This document shows positions 16,778-26,373 of a stretch of DNA of 64,000 nucleotides, piece by piece (within the stretch, counting starts at the first letter, position 1; each line of letters opens with the position of its first letter). The translations under genes and the position numbers were made by a program. Under the pieces are notes generated by a model, which was not told the origin of the DNA, did no database searches, and saw nothing but the letters and a program-made list of their open reading frames with translations. Source of the DNA: MRBY01 sp943371005 (GTDB lineage Bacteria; Cyanobacteriota; Cyanobacteriia; Cyanobacteriales; MRBY01); contig CALRTB020000015.1 in the NCBI GenBank assembly GCA_943371005.1, positions 1-64,000 of the forward strand, given 5' to 3'.

Positions 16778-19700
16778 ATGCAGCAAATCAACGATCAATA
16801 CTTCTACTCTCCTTCTGATTTAACCCGCTTCATGGAGAGTCCCTTTACCGCTTGGTTAGACCGATTTAGCTTGGAATATCCTGAGCGATCGCCCGCCAAA
16901 GATCCAGAAGATCCCCTAATGGGCATTCTGCGGGAAAAAGGTTATGCCGTTGAAGCTGCCCTCGAAACAGAATTTCGTGAAGCGGGCCGTACTGTTATCA
17001 AGATTGCAGGTCAATCTCTCGCAGAGAAACAGGCTCACACCCATAAGGCGATTGCCGCCGGGGTAGACGTGATTATCCAAGCTGCCCTAGCATCTTCACC
17101 ATTCCTTGGATTTAGTGACTTCCTGGTTAAAGTACCTGGGGTTAGTCAACTGGGAGATTATCACTACGAAGTTTGGGATACCAAACTAGCCAGTCACGTT
17201 AAACCGACCTTTCTGATGCAGCTCTGTTGCTATGCCGAAATGTTGGGCGCCATTCAGGGCATTAGACCCACTCAACTCACCGTTGCCTTAGGGAATGGCA
17301 AAAAAGAACAGTTTCCAACCAAAGATTACTACTACTATTACCAAGCCCTAAGAGACTCATTTCTGGAGTTTCAAGCAGCATTTTCCCCTGAGCAACCCCC
17401 AGATCCTGCGGACTCTCGCCACTGGGGAGACTGGAGTCAATATGCCGAGCAACTGCTGCTGGAACGAGATCACCTGTTTCAAGTGGCCAATATTACGAAG
17501 GGGCAAATTAAAAAACTAAATCAGGCGGGGATCACAACGATGGCAGCCCTTGCCGAAGCCGAACAAATATCGGTCAAAGGGATCCAACCAACGGTTCTAA
17601 AACGCCTCCAAACCCAAGCAAAATTACAACGGCAAACGGCACAGCAGCAGCGGCAGAACCCAACCTGTCCCCCTGTCTTTGAAATTATCAAACCGGTTCC
17701 TGGGGAAAAGACTGGCTTGGCCCTTTTACCGCCTGCGTCTCCGAATGACCTCTTTTTTGATATTGAGGGTTATCCCCTGGAAGAAGGAGGCTTGGAATAC
17801 CTCTGGGGATGTACCTATTTCGATGGGCAGGGGGAACGTTGCTTCCGGGACTTTTGGGCCCATGACCGAGCCCAAGAAAAAAGCGCTTTTCAGGAATTTA
17901 TCCAGTGGGCTTATGGTCGTTGGCAGCAGGATCCGAGCATGCATATTTATCACTATGCCAGCTATGAAATTACCGCCTGCCGCAAACTAATGGGGCGCTA
18001 TGGGGTGTGTGAATTTGAAGTGGATCAGCTGCTGCGCAATGAGGTCTTTGTGGATCTCTATAAAATCGTCAAAGGCAGTCTGCTACTAGGGGAACCCCGT
18101 TATTCCATCAAAAATGTCGAACATCTCTATCGTGAAAAACGGCAGACAAACGTTGGTAGTGGCGATGATTCAGTGGTGGTCTATGAGCAATGGCGTATCC
18201 TGCGCGACCTGGGTCAGGAGGGAGAAACCTGGGAGACCTCGCGTATTCTGAAGGATATCCGGGACTATAACCAGGATGATTGTGAGTCTACCCAGGAATT
18301 AGTCGTTTGGCTCCGGCAGCAACAGCAGCAATATGACATTGCCTATCTTGGTAAAACAGAGCTGGTCGAACCAGAAGAAAAAGAAGAAATTACAGAAAAA
18401 ATTCAATTACGAGATCGCCTGCTGGCCCGTGCCGCCCAGGAACAGGCGGAAGGTCATCGTCAAAGTGCTTTAACGGAAAATTTAGCTTGGCTATTGGAAT
18501 TTCATCACCGCGAAAGTAAACCCGTCTTTTGGCGCTTATTTGAGCGGTTGGGCTTGGGCCATGAAGAACTGTTGGATGATCTAGATTGTCTCGCCTGGTG
18601 TCAACGTACGGCCAAACCAGCCTTTAAACCCACGCCCAGAGCAAGGAACTTGGCTTACGAGTATCAGTTTGATCCCAACCAAGAATTTAAGGGGGCCACC
18701 TTGAATTTTTACGTCCTCGGCCTAGAAACGGCAGAGGGTAAGCCAGTGACCGTGAAATACCTCAAGGACCATAGCGATCTAGAGCGGGGATTGATCGTTG
18801 TGCAAGGGAAGGAGGAACCCCCGGCACTGATTTCTCTCATTCCGGATGAGCATGTGAGACCTCAGCCCATACCAGAGGCGATCGCCGCCGTAGTGGCAGA
18901 TTATGAACAGGGTCAATTGCAGGAAACTTCGCCCGCCATTGTTGATTTTCTAACCCGTGCTAAACCCCGCTTCACACCAGAATATTCTTGGCCAGAGCAA
19001 ACGAAGGCGATCGCCCCCAGCCGAGATCCCCAAGAGCGACTTAAGCAGGTCATTAATGCTGTACGCCACCTAGATTGCAGCTACCTGACGATTCAAGGGC
19101 CACCGGGAGCTGGTAAATCTTATACAGGCAAACATATCATTGCTGAACTGGTGAAGATGGGTGCCCGCGTAGGGATTACCAGTAATAGCCATAAAGCGAT
19201 TAATAATCTGCTGTTGAGTACTGCCCAACATTGCCATGCACAAGGCACCAAGGCGACCTTTACCTGTGCCAAAATTCCCGAACAAGAAGCAGCCCGCTTT
19301 GCAGACTATAACGTTACCCAGATAACCAATACTCAATTAATAAACCATGTTCAGCCTAGCTGTGTTCTGGGTACGACTGCCTGGGGCTTTAGCCGTGATG
19401 AAATGGCAAATCAACTGGATTACCTTTTCATTGACGAAGCAGGCCAAGTATCTGTGGCGAATCTTGTCGCCATGGGCCGGAGTGCGAAAAACCTCGTTTT
19501 AATGGGTGACCAAATGCAGTTGGGACAACCCTCCCAAGCATCTCATCCGGCAGATAGTGGTCTTTCCTGCCTTGACTATCTCCTGGGAGATCAGGCCACG
19601 ATTCAAGCTGACCAAGGCGTATTTTTAGGGACGACCTATCGGATGCACCCCCATATCAATCATGTCATTAGTGAACATATCTATGACGGCGAATTAGATG

Positions 19701-20275
19701 CCCATCGGGACAACAATCAACGCCGTCTTAGCATTGTCACCAACGATAGTATTGATATTTATCAAAAAGAAGCCGGTATTATCTTCGTTCCGGTAGAACA
19801 TCAGGGTAATAGTCAGGCTTCACCGGAGGAAGTTGCAACCATTGAAAGCCTTGTTCAGTCGCTCCTTGGACGCACCTTCTACACCGGTCGGCCAGAGCAA
19901 CCACAGCGACCCATTGACTGGGACGATATGCTGTTTGTCGCACCCTACAATCATCAAGTGCAAAAACTAAGCCAAGCCCTTGGCGATCTCGCGAAAGTGG
20001 GTAGCGTCGATAAATTCCAAGGCCAGGAAGCGCCCATCGTTTTCTTGAGTATGTGTGCCAGTGATGCCAATGAATCACCCCGTGGCATTGATTTTTTGTT
20101 TGACCGCAACCGTTTGAATGTGGCGATTTCCCGCGCCCAGACCCTCGCGATTATTGTGGGTCAGCCAACCCTCTGCCAAACCTCAGTCTCCCGTGTGGAA
20201 CAGCTCAAGCTAGTGAACTTTTTCAATGCCCTAACCTTATCCAATGTCCATAGACTAGAGAAAATAATCTCATGA
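16778..20275 (+). CDS. TM0106-type RecB-like nuclease fused to an SF1 helicase
   Basis: 1165 aa. The N-terminus carries a PD-(D/E)xK nuclease fold: YEVWDTKLASHVKPTFLMQLCCYAEML (~130-155) gives the E-x-K and the QxxxY signature of the RecB/Cas4 group. Residues ~325-500 resemble an RNase H-like DEDD exonuclease (LFFDIEGYPLEEGG ... DYNQDDCESTQ). Residues ~765-1150 are a UPF1/Dna2-like SF1 helicase: Walker A QGPPGAGKSYT (~773), DEAG box FIDEAGQVS, GDQMQLGQPSQ, TYRMHP, and motif V-VI VDKFQGQEAPIVFLSM with NVAISRAQ. Proteins of this type are predicted to unwind and trim DNA ends, or to act against mobile DNA. It stands alone, with its own AT-rich upstream region, and is followed by a small membrane protein after 6 bp. 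Not a CRISPR Cas4. Confidence 0.9.
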   Translation: MQQINDQYFYSPSDLTRFMESPFTAWLDRFSLEYPERSPAKDPEDPLMGILREKGYAVEAALETEFREAGRTVIKIAGQSLAEKQAHTHKAIAAGVDVIIQAALASSPFLGFSDFLVKVPGVSQLGDYHYEVWDTKLASHVKPTFLMQLCCYAEMLGAIQGIRPTQLTVALGNGKKEQFPTKDYYYYYQALRDSFLEFQAAFSPEQPPDPADSRHWGDWSQYAEQLLLERDHLFQVANITKGQIKKLNQAGITTMAALAEAEQISVKGIQPTVLKRLQTQAKLQRQTAQQQRQNPTCPPVFEIIKPVPGEKTGLALLPPASPNDLFFDIEGYPLEEGGLEYLWGCTYFDGQGERCFRDFWAHDRAQEKSAFQEFIQWAYGRWQQDPSMHIYHYASYEITACRKLMGRYGVCEFEVDQLLRNEVFVDLYKIVKGSLLLGEPRYSIKNVEHLYREKRQTNVGSGDDSVVVYEQWRILRDLGQEGETWETSRILKDIRDYNQDDCESTQELVVWLRQQQQQYDIAYLGKTELVEPEEKEEITEKIQLRDRLLARAAQEQAEGHRQSALTENLAWLLEFHHRESKPVFWRLFERLGLGHEELLDDLDCLAWCQRTAKPAFKPTPRARNLAYEYQFDPNQEFKGATLNFYVLGLETAEGKPVTVKYLKDHSDLERGLIVVQGKEEPPALISLIPDEHVRPQPIPEAIAAVVADYEQGQLQETSPAIVDFLTRAKPRFTPEYSWPEQTKAIAPSRDPQERLKQVINAVRHLDCSYLTIQGPPGAGKSYTGKHIIAELVKMGARVGITSNSHKAINNLLLSTAQHCHAQGTKATFTCAKIPEQEAARFADYNVTQITNTQLINHVQPSCVLGTTAWGFSRDEMANQLDYLFIDEAGQVSVANLVAMGRSAKNLVLMGDQMQLGQPSQASHPADSGLSCLDYLLGDQATIQADQGVFLGTTYRMHPHINHVISEHIYDGELDAHRDNNQRRLSIVTNDSIDIYQKEAGIIFVPVEHQGNSQASPEEVATIESLVQSLLGRTFYTGRPEQPQRPIDWDDMLFVAPYNHQVQKLSQALGDLAKVGSVDKFQGQEAPIVFLSMCASDANESPRGIDFLFDRNRLNVAISRAQTLAIIVGQPTLCQTSVSRVEQLKLVNFFNALTLSNVHRLEKIIS

Positions 20276-20281
20276 CCTACC

Positions 20282-20536
20282 ATGCTTGAAGTCTTAGTAC
20301 ATTTCCTGGTTGGGACTCTTGGCTCACTGGTCATATTTCTGGCCTTTAGCTGGGCTGAAGGAATACGTCGTTTTTCAGCACCCTTTGTTATATTCCTGGT
20401 AGGGTTCATCTGCGCTAACCTTGCCCACTTCATCTCACCTTGGGCAACACCCTTAATTTTGCTGATTTATTTTCTGGGGTCATTGAAGGAACACTTGGGT
20501 TACAGAGCAGCCCAGAAAGGCGATCGCCTGCATTGA
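20282..20536 (+). CDS. Small integral membrane protein
   Basis: 84 aa with two or three hydrophobic segments (VHFLVGTLGSLVIFLAFSWA, FVIFLVGFICANLAHFI, TPLILLIYFLGS). ATG 20282 lies 6 bp after the helicase stop, so it is probably translated from the same transcript. No recognised domain. The C-terminus is short and basic (GYRAAQKGDRLH). Confidence 0.65.
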   Translation: MLEVLVHFLVGTLGSLVIFLAFSWAEGIRRFSAPFVIFLVGFICANLAHFISPWATPLILLIYFLGSLKEHLGYRAAQKGDRLH

Positions 20537-20756
20537 GAAAATAGCATGAACCCCGTGTTATCATGCATGGATGATTGAGTCCTTTAAAAATCAAGGTACG
20601 CAAGATATTTTTGAGGGAATATCGAGCAAATCAGCCCGAAAAACCTGTCCCCAAGCTCTTTGGAAGGCCGCTATTCGTAAGTTAGATTTGTTAGATGCTG
20701 CGGTTTGTCTTGATGATTTAAAAGTGCCACCGGGTAACCGCCTCGAACCACTCAAG

Positions 20757-22657
20757 CCTACATTCCGCAGGTAGTACAAGAATCCCTAAAGGTTTGATTG
20801 AAGATGCCTTTGGGATGCGCCTCAGGAGTACAATTGACGTTCCCTAAAGATGCTCAAGGGGTGACAGCAGGTAATAGCGACAGGCAGGAGGACCAAGTAA
20901 CTGGATGATAAGCTGACGCTCCTCACCGAGATTGGTAATCTGTTGCACCCCATTCAGGAGCACCAGGTGAATACCCTGAAACTTTTGCAGAATCCAACGA
21001 AATGTGGGTTTGGATGTCGGTCGCTGCCGTTGGTCGAGCACGGTCTTCTGGATGATGACAAGATGACGTCGTATTTTCCGTTCCGCAATGGTGTACACCA
21101 GCAAGGTTAATGCCATCAAGAGAGCTAAAGCCTCGATGCGCTGAGGCTTCTTCACGAAGACGCTACTGGTAAAAAATAGTGGGTCCTTGAGAAAGCGAAA
21201 TCCCCGCTCCACCTGCTGTTGCTGTTTATATTCCCGGAGAAGTTTTTCCCCAGGCCACTCTTGGGTATCCAGTTGATTGGTGGCAAGGATAAAGCGACTC
21301 ACTTGTCGGGTAAGAGGCACCTCAATGCCAGATTGTCGCTCCAATTGTCCATGGAGGCGGTATCCTTCCACAGGGGATATTGATTTTTCTCCATGGGGTT
21401 TTCCTGGTGCCCGCCGGGGGCGCATCGGTTCTAGGGATACCTGGACTAGCTGGTGATATTCCAGAGATTGATTGAACTCCAGTAGGGCCTCATAGGCATC
21501 AGGTTGACAGGCAAATACCCGACTCTGTATTTGTTTCCATTCTTTTTTTAAGCTCCGCTCACATTTCTGTAGTTCCTTTTCCCACAGTTCTGGTTGATTC
21601 CGACGATGGTCACTCTCGACCAAGAGCCAGCGCTGTTCCTCTCCCCCATAATCCTGTCGGGTCTCCCACATCTGATACCCCGGCAGATTACATGTCACCG
21701 CCGTCCATGTCTCCGTTGACTCCCGAATTAGCTTCTTGGCGATGCCAATGGTCTGGGGAACCCGGGATAGCCATTTCAGGGAAGATACCTTTTGCACATT
21801 GGATTGACTGTAAAAGGCCGCATCCATCACAAACATACTTTCCAGGTGCCACTGTCTTTGGAATTCTTCCATAATCTTGGCAAAGGCTGCCCCGTCACTT
21901 TGATTCCCACTGGCTACTTTCAACCACAGGGGCACTCCCCCATCCCGACTACACACTAGATTCACCAGGTATTGCTTTAGGTCCGGCCGCTGGTCTCGGG
22001 AATAGCCTCGACAAATCTCAATGCTCTGAAAATCCTTCTCTTCTTCCCCCCTTTCCTCATATTCTCCCTCCACGGAGAAAGAACTTGAATCCAGGTGACA
22101 TTGTTCTGTGTTTATCCCACATCGCTCCACTGCTGCCATGGCCGCCTTCAGGAAAAACATTGTCACCCCTGATTCATATAGCCCATCTAGCACCCGCCCG
22201 ATGCGGTCATCATTTAGGTGTTTCGCTTCTATCCCCTCTCCCAGTAGATGGGCCACTGGCTTACTCTCGAAGAATTCGCTGAATAGGTATAACGGTGCAC
22301 TTAGGAAGCCAAAGCAGTTTAGGAGCATCGCCTTCAACACCTGGCCACTACTGATGTGATTTTGGGGATGTCCCGGCAGCACTTTATTTGTCAATGCCAC
22401 TAACCCCAACTCATCAATCACGCCGGCCACTAGGCCCAGATGGTCGAGACTTTCTACCTGTAATTCCGCAGCCATATTCACTATCTCTATCTGCTCATAT
22501 CCCCAAATTATCGGACATTATCCATGTTCATTGCCCTGACAATTGGTAGTAGTAGTTTCTCAAGTTTTGCCATGTCTCCTGTACTACCATGACCCACGTC
22601 TGCACATCCCTACATGTTTTGCTTTTCAATAATCATGTACTACCTGCGGAATGTAGG
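20757..22657 (-). mobile_element. IS1634-type insertion sequence, complete, 1901 bp
   Basis: Perfect terminal inverted repeats of at least 20 bp (outer bases CCTACATTCCGCAGGTAGTA at 20757, mirrored to 22657). They are flanked by a direct 6-bp target duplication CTCAAG (20751-20756 and 22658-22663). A single transposase gene lies on the minus strand. Perfect ends and an uninterrupted reading frame indicate a recent insertion of an element that may still be active. Confidence 0.92.
20844..22475 (-). CDS. IS1634-family transposase
   Basis: 543 aa from ATG 22475; a GTG two codons upstream is also possible. The N-terminus MAAELQVESLDHLGLVAGVIDELGLV is the DUF4277-like leader common in IS1634 (IS4 superfamily) transposases. 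It is followed by the DDE core with LDSSSFSVEGEY (first Asp), VMDAAFYSQSN (second Asp region) and RGFRFLKDPLFFTSSVFVKKPQRIEAL (YREK-like region with the final Glu replaced in register by the usual family pattern). Mobilises the surrounding element by cut and paste. Full length, no frameshift. Confidence 0.9.
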   Translation of the reverse strand: MAAELQVESLDHLGLVAGVIDELGLVALTNKVLPGHPQNHISSGQVLKAMLLNCFGFLSAPLYLFSEFFESKPVAHLLGEGIEAKHLNDDRIGRVLDGLYESGVTMFFLKAAMAAVERCGINTEQCHLDSSSFSVEGEYEERGEEEKDFQSIEICRGYSRDQRPDLKQYLVNLVCSRDGGVPLWLKVASGNQSDGAAFAKIMEEFQRQWHLESMFVMDAAFYSQSNVQKVSSLKWLSRVPQTIGIAKKLIRESTETWTAVTCNLPGYQMWETRQDYGGEEQRWLLVESDHRRNQPELWEKELQKCERSLKKEWKQIQSRVFACQPDAYEALLEFNQSLEYHQLVQVSLEPMRPRRAPGKPHGEKSISPVEGYRLHGQLERQSGIEVPLTRQVSRFILATNQLDTQEWPGEKLLREYKQQQQVERGFRFLKDPLFFTSSVFVKKPQRIEALALLMALTLLVYTIAERKIRRHLVIIQKTVLDQRQRPTSKPTFRWILQKFQGIHLVLLNGVQQITNLGEERQLIIQLLGPPACRYYLLSPLEHL

Positions 22658-22789
22658 CTCAAGGGCAATCGCCAAGGTCAATTTAGTATCCGCATTAATG
22701 ACCAGTATCGAATTTGTTTTGTTTGGTCAGAAAAAAATGCTGCTTGTGATATTGAAATTGTTGATTATCATTCATAGAGGTTTAAAAAT

Positions 22790-23095
22790 ATGATTCATGT
22801 GCCTAATCATCGTCCACCAACTCATCCAGGAGAAATGTTGCTGAAGGAATTTTTAGAGCCTTTAGGGTTAACACAAAAGGAATTGGCAGAGCGGTTGCAT
22901 GTTCCCTATCAAAGGGTTAATGAATTAGTAAAAGGTAAGCGGGGAATGACTCCCAGTACGGCCCTTAGATTGGCGAAGTTTTTTGGTAATTCCCCTGATT
23001 TTTGGTTGAATTTACAGTTACGTTGGGATCTTTATTACGTGCAACAATCTGAAGCTCTGGAGTTAGAAAAAATCTCAACTTATATTTCTGCTTAA
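22790..23095 (+). CDS. higA: HigA-family antitoxin
   Basis: 101 aa. Typical HigA start PTHPGEMLLKEFLEPLGLTQKELAERLHVPYQRVNELVKGKRGMTPSTALRLAKFFGNSPDFWLNLQ: an XRE helix-turn-helix that binds the module's own promoter and neutralises HigB. It begins 12 bp after the end of the IS-disrupted toxin gene and is the partner of that toxin. Still intact although the toxin is broken. Confidence 0.9.
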   Translation: MIHVPNHRPPTHPGEMLLKEFLEPLGLTQKELAERLHVPYQRVNELVKGKRGMTPSTALRLAKFFGNSPDFWLNLQLRWDLYYVQQSEALELEKISTYISA

Positions 23096-23180
23096 AAGAA
23101 TTTTCTGTAGGCGATCGCCTCTCATGCTTTCCCTTTTCCGCATTTACCCATATGTCAGATCCTAACCTTGGGCAAGAAAA

Positions 23181-23495
23181 ATGAAACGAGACAAGCTATT
23201 ACCTATCCATCCTGGAGAAGTTCTGCTCGAAGAATTTCTCAAACCAATGAACCTCAGTCAGAACAAGCTTGCCCTAGCGATCCGTGTGCCTGCCCGTCAG
23301 ATCAACGAGATTGTTCAAGGTAAACGTCATATAACTGCCGATACAGCCCTGCGCTTAGGCTTCTATTTCAAGATGTCGCCTCAATTTTGGCTCGGTTTAC
23401 AAATGGACTATGACTTAGATATTGCAGAGGATGAGCTTAGTGAAAAACTGCAACGGGAAGTGATCCCTGCAGAGCTCATCTCTACTACTGCCTAA
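23181..23495 (+). CDS. Solitary HigA-family antitoxin
   Basis: 104 aa. IHPGEVLLEEFLKPMNLSQNKLALAIRVPARQINEIVQGKRHITADTALRLGFYFKMSPQFWLGLQ is the same HigA/VapI XRE fold as its left neighbour, but clearly diverged. No toxin lies directly upstream: the 85 bp between the two antitoxin genes holds only a HIP1 site. It may regulate or neutralise a toxin elsewhere, or be a leftover of a second module. Confidence 0.85.
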   Translation: MKRDKLLPIHPGEVLLEEFLKPMNLSQNKLALAIRVPARQINEIVQGKRHITADTALRLGFYFKMSPQFWLGLQMDYDLDIAEDELSEKLQREVIPAELISTTA

Positions 23496-23728
23496 TCAAT
23501 AATGTGACGATCTCGCCCAGTGTTATTCGAATAGCCTTGTCCTGGTTTCCGGCAGCGTCAACGGCCATTTTTGACTTTGACGATTTCAGTAAACTGGCAA
23601 CTGAGACAATGGAGCATTAGGAGCCTAAAATTTCTTTCAATTCTAGCCTTTATCCTTACCTTTCTGAGACTGCCCATTTTTTTGCGGGGTGATAGTCTAA
23701 TCAGAAATTCTTAGTTCATTTGTATGCC

Positions 23729-24547
23729 ATGAAGGAAGTTCAGCGGTTATTTGCTCTCACCACAACCATCATTAAACATCCCGTCCGAGCCATTCCAATT
23801 TTGATTGGTCTTGGCCTGGTGGTTTTTGGGACGCAGAATTATCAGCCCGCCGCTGACCCTGTAGCAATTGACCCTACTGCTTCTACAGAGGCCACCACAA
23901 ATCCTTGTCCTGTCCATCTCCCCAATGGCTTACCTACAGGAACCCCAGCTACTAATGATTTAATCGTGCGGGATATCTACTGCCTCAGTTCTAACGACGA
24001 TGCCAAGTTCGCCGATTGGGTCGCCTTCCGTTTAGACCAAGCCACCATCACTGGCAGTTCAGAGCAAGACCGGGAATGGGAAGCTGATCCCAAAATTCAC
24101 CGTAATAAAACCCTTGAACCCGAAGACTTTCGCGGCGCTTATAAATGGGGTAACTATGACCGGGGCCATCTAGCTCCCCTCGCCTCATTCCGAGGGAAGA
24201 ACTGGCAACAGGTGAACTATCTCAGCAACATCACTCCCCAGAAAGCTAGTCTGAACCGGGGCGCTTGGAAAGAACTCGAAGAATATGAACGGGATCTCGT
24301 CAGACAGTATGACGAAGTCTATGTGATCGTAGGAACCGCCTACGATAATCAGCCCCTCAGCCTGATCAATGCCGACGAACCCACCAATATTCCCGACTAC
24401 TTTTGGCGGATCATTCAATACGACGGCAAGACTGAAGCCTATCTCTTTCCCCAGGACACCCCCAGTGGCACCGACTTTCGTCTGGGTAAAACAACTGTCC
24501 ATGAAGTAGAGCAGTGGAGTGGCCTGAATTTTGACTTACAAAAATGA
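23729..24547 (+). CDS. Membrane-anchored DNA/RNA non-specific endonuclease (NUC1 family)
   Basis: 272 aa from ATG 23729 (a TTG lies 9 bp upstream). Residues ~18-38 (AIPILIGLGLVVFGTQ) form a signal anchor or signal peptide, so the enzyme is likely exported or bound to the membrane. The catalytic motif of the beta-beta-alpha-metal nucleases is present as YDRGHLAPLASF (~143-154), followed by NYLSNITPQKASLNRGAWKELE with the metal-binding Asn. The rest (VYVIVGTAYDN, IPDYFWRIIQYDG) fits the NUC1/EndA fold. It degrades DNA and RNA without sequence preference, for nutrient use or uptake. Single-gene unit with its own 5' region. Confidence 0.88.
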   Translation: MKEVQRLFALTTTIIKHPVRAIPILIGLGLVVFGTQNYQPAADPVAIDPTASTEATTNPCPVHLPNGLPTGTPATNDLIVRDIYCLSSNDDAKFADWVAFRLDQATITGSSEQDREWEADPKIHRNKTLEPEDFRGAYKWGNYDRGHLAPLASFRGKNWQQVNYLSNITPQKASLNRGAWKELEEYERDLVRQYDEVYVIVGTAYDNQPLSLINADEPTNIPDYFWRIIQYDGKTEAYLFPQDTPSGTDFRLGKTTVHEVEQWSGLNFDLQK

Positions 24548-24642
24548 TGTTGATAGGCGATCGCCTCAACCTTTTCCTGCGGGTAAGCTGTCGCTGACAG
24601 ACTAAAATCAAGTGAAGCCTAAGCTAAGCTCACCGTTGACCC

Positions 24643-24831
24643 ATGACCTTTAGTACCCAGTTAGATATCTATCTGCGCTCTCGTTTTACCCTCCTCATTA
24701 TTGTGACCCCAGAAGAGGAACGGTTATTACAAACGATTAAAGCAGTCTGTAAACAGGGAGGAGTTATGAAAACGCTTGGAACCTTTACTATATGTAGCTT
24801 TTATAGAAACAAAGAAGCTATATCAAATTAA
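24643..24831 (+). pseudogene. N-terminal fragment of a Ycf46-like AAA ATPase
   Basis: 62 codons. FSTQLDIYLRSRFTLLIIVTPEEERLLQTIKAVCKQ resembles the start of cyanobacterial Ycf46-like AAA proteins (short helix, RSRF, strand, EEER). The frame then ends, long before any Walker A motif. The following ~190 bp to the WYL gene holds no further recognisable part. Most likely a gene remnant, possibly truncated when the CRISPR locus was inserted. Low certainty because the fragment is short. Confidence 0.45.
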
Positions 24832-25022
24832 ATTTTTCTAATTTTACAGGATCTTCTCAGGGAAAGGAAAAGGCCCCTAGGGAAGATTTATCTTAGCTAA
24901 CCTGGTATTGCTACGTCACAGTGACGAAAAGCCGTGGATCATGGCAGTATTTGGTTCAAGGCATTGAAGCGGCAGTAATTTAATAAAACTATACAAAACT
25001 CCCGACAAAGCAGAGCCGATGG

Positions 25023-26207
25023 CTAGGAAGTATAGCGTTGGAGGAGCTGCTGGGCGATTTGCTGGTGTTGTTTGATTAAAAAATCAGGTGCTAAGATTTG
25101 GGCATTCTCACCGTATCTCATCAACCAACGCATGAATTCAGGCAGCGATCGCCGGGGTAATGTCACTGAGTAGTCAATATATTTAGGTTGATAACCCCTA
25201 GACGCTTTTGGGCCTTTGCGGATCTGTTGGCTGGGGTGTCGCTGTTCTGCTTCTAGGGCGATCATGGCAGCGCCATCAAAAAAGCGTACTTTAATGGGAA
25301 TCAACTCAGCGGTGCCTCGCAGTTCAGCCTGTTGCTCTTCTGCTGTCCCTAACCGGAGACCCCACCCTTGTTCTAGGAGTTGATGGGCGATCGCCAATCG
25401 TTCCCGCTGTTTATCTAAACCACGCCCTTGGGGATCAATAATTCTGAAATGTTCCGCAAACCGATTGAGGCGACCAACCACCAGACATCCGGTTTGACAG
25501 TCTTCGTAGAGGAGATACCAAGCGACATGATAAAAAATCAGTTGCAGGGGCCAGACCTGCTGTAATCCCAGATATTTTTCTGTGTAGGGGGAGCTATGGC
25601 GACTAATTTCAATTTTTTGTCCTTTCCAGATCGCGGCTTCAAGGTCTGGTAGATGATGAAATAGCGTATGTCGGTATTCACCCTGGGCCATCATCAGTTC
25701 TGGGTCGGTCTGATTAACAGGGTGATTGAGATTTTGGCGGATGGGATAGGTGGGGTCTAGGTCTTTAAAATCAAAGCCCCGCAGATAACGTTGGATCTTT
25801 TCTAAGGCTTGACGGTAGCGAAAATCTCCCAAATCGTGGGCGATCGCCGCCATGCCATTGAGAGCCAGTTGAAGATCTGTCGTACTAAAGACCCCCGTCC
25901 CTAGGTAGTAGCCCCAGCGATACATCCGATTTTCGAGCACTCCATATTGCCGCAAAAAGCCAAAGTCCTTACGGATAGTCGCTAGGGAAGGATAATTTGG
26001 TTTAAAGTCAATGTTTAATTCACGGGCGATCGCCTGCCATTTTTCTTGCACCGCAACTAAGGCATTATGGTGCCCTTCCCGATGACCCATGCCATCAACA
26101 TCAGGACACCCCACCCCCGGAAAACGGACTAAGGCCGTTATTAAAATGAGTAGGCGCTCGAAACTTTTTTGGTCAGAGTAAGGATGGGTTGTGGACACTT
26201 TCGGCAT
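25023..26207 (-). CDS. WYL-domain transcriptional regulator (CRISPR-linked)
   Basis: 394 aa. The N-terminal ~100 residues contain a winged helix (YPSLATIRKDFGFLRQYGVLENRMYRWGYYLGTG). A WYL domain occupies ~170-300 (KIEISRHSSPYTEKYLGLQQVWPLQLIFYHVAWYLLYEDCQTGCLVVGRLNRFAEHF). The C-terminal ~90 residues form the WCX part. WYL proteins bind nucleic-acid ligands and control defence genes; close relatives sit beside type I-D and III CRISPR loci of cyanobacteria. It is transcribed away from csx18-cas1-cas2, so the 26208-26541 interval holds divergent promoters and one MITE copy. Likely regulator of the CRISPR-Cas genes. Confidence 0.88.
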   Translation of the reverse strand: MPKVSTTHPYSDQKSFERLLILITALVRFPGVGCPDVDGMGHREGHHNALVAVQEKWQAIARELNIDFKPNYPSLATIRKDFGFLRQYGVLENRMYRWGYYLGTGVFSTTDLQLALNGMAAIAHDLGDFRYRQALEKIQRYLRGFDFKDLDPTYPIRQNLNHPVNQTDPELMMAQGEYRHTLFHHLPDLEAAIWKGQKIEISRHSSPYTEKYLGLQQVWPLQLIFYHVAWYLLYEDCQTGCLVVGRLNRFAEHFRIIDPQGRGLDKQRERLAIAHQLLEQGWGLRLGTAEEQQAELRGTAELIPIKVRFFDGAAMIALEAEQRHPSQQIRKGPKASRGYQPKYIDYSVTLPRRSLPEFMRWLMRYGENAQILAPDFLIKQHQQIAQQLLQRYTS

Positions 26208-26373
26208 GATCTTGACCCAGGGCTAACCCACTATCTCTTTTATTGTCTACCAAAAGAAACTATTGGAGCATTGCTTCTATTGATTCTTAATCAAGTAAAA
26301 AGTTCTGTTCAACGATATTGTCTTTTTCGTGATTATGCTTGGTAACATTTGATTCAATAGAGCTTGTCTGCAG

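Larger units (their letters stand above)
20571..22777 (+). pseudogene. higB: higB-type toxin gene interrupted by an IS1634-type element
   Basis: The left part 20571-20756 encodes MIESFKNQGTQDIFEG to NRLEPLK, and the right part 22664-22777 encodes GNRQGQFSIRINDQYRICFVW to IVDYHS. Joining them after removing the IS and one copy of the CTCAAG target repeat restores a continuous 99-aa RelE/HigB-family mRNA interferase (compare the family signature GNRLEPLKGNRQGQYSIRINDQYRICF). The antitoxin gene higA follows 12 bp downstream and is intact. The toxin is therefore knocked out while its antidote is kept, the direction of decay expected for a toxin-antitoxin pair. Confidence 0.9.

Noticed and set aside
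16778..17400. RecB-like N-terminus of the TM0106-type protein as a CRISPR Cas4
   Set aside because: Fused to an SF1 helicase, about 10 kb from cas1 and beyond another mobile region; typical of TM0106-family proteins, not of Cas4.
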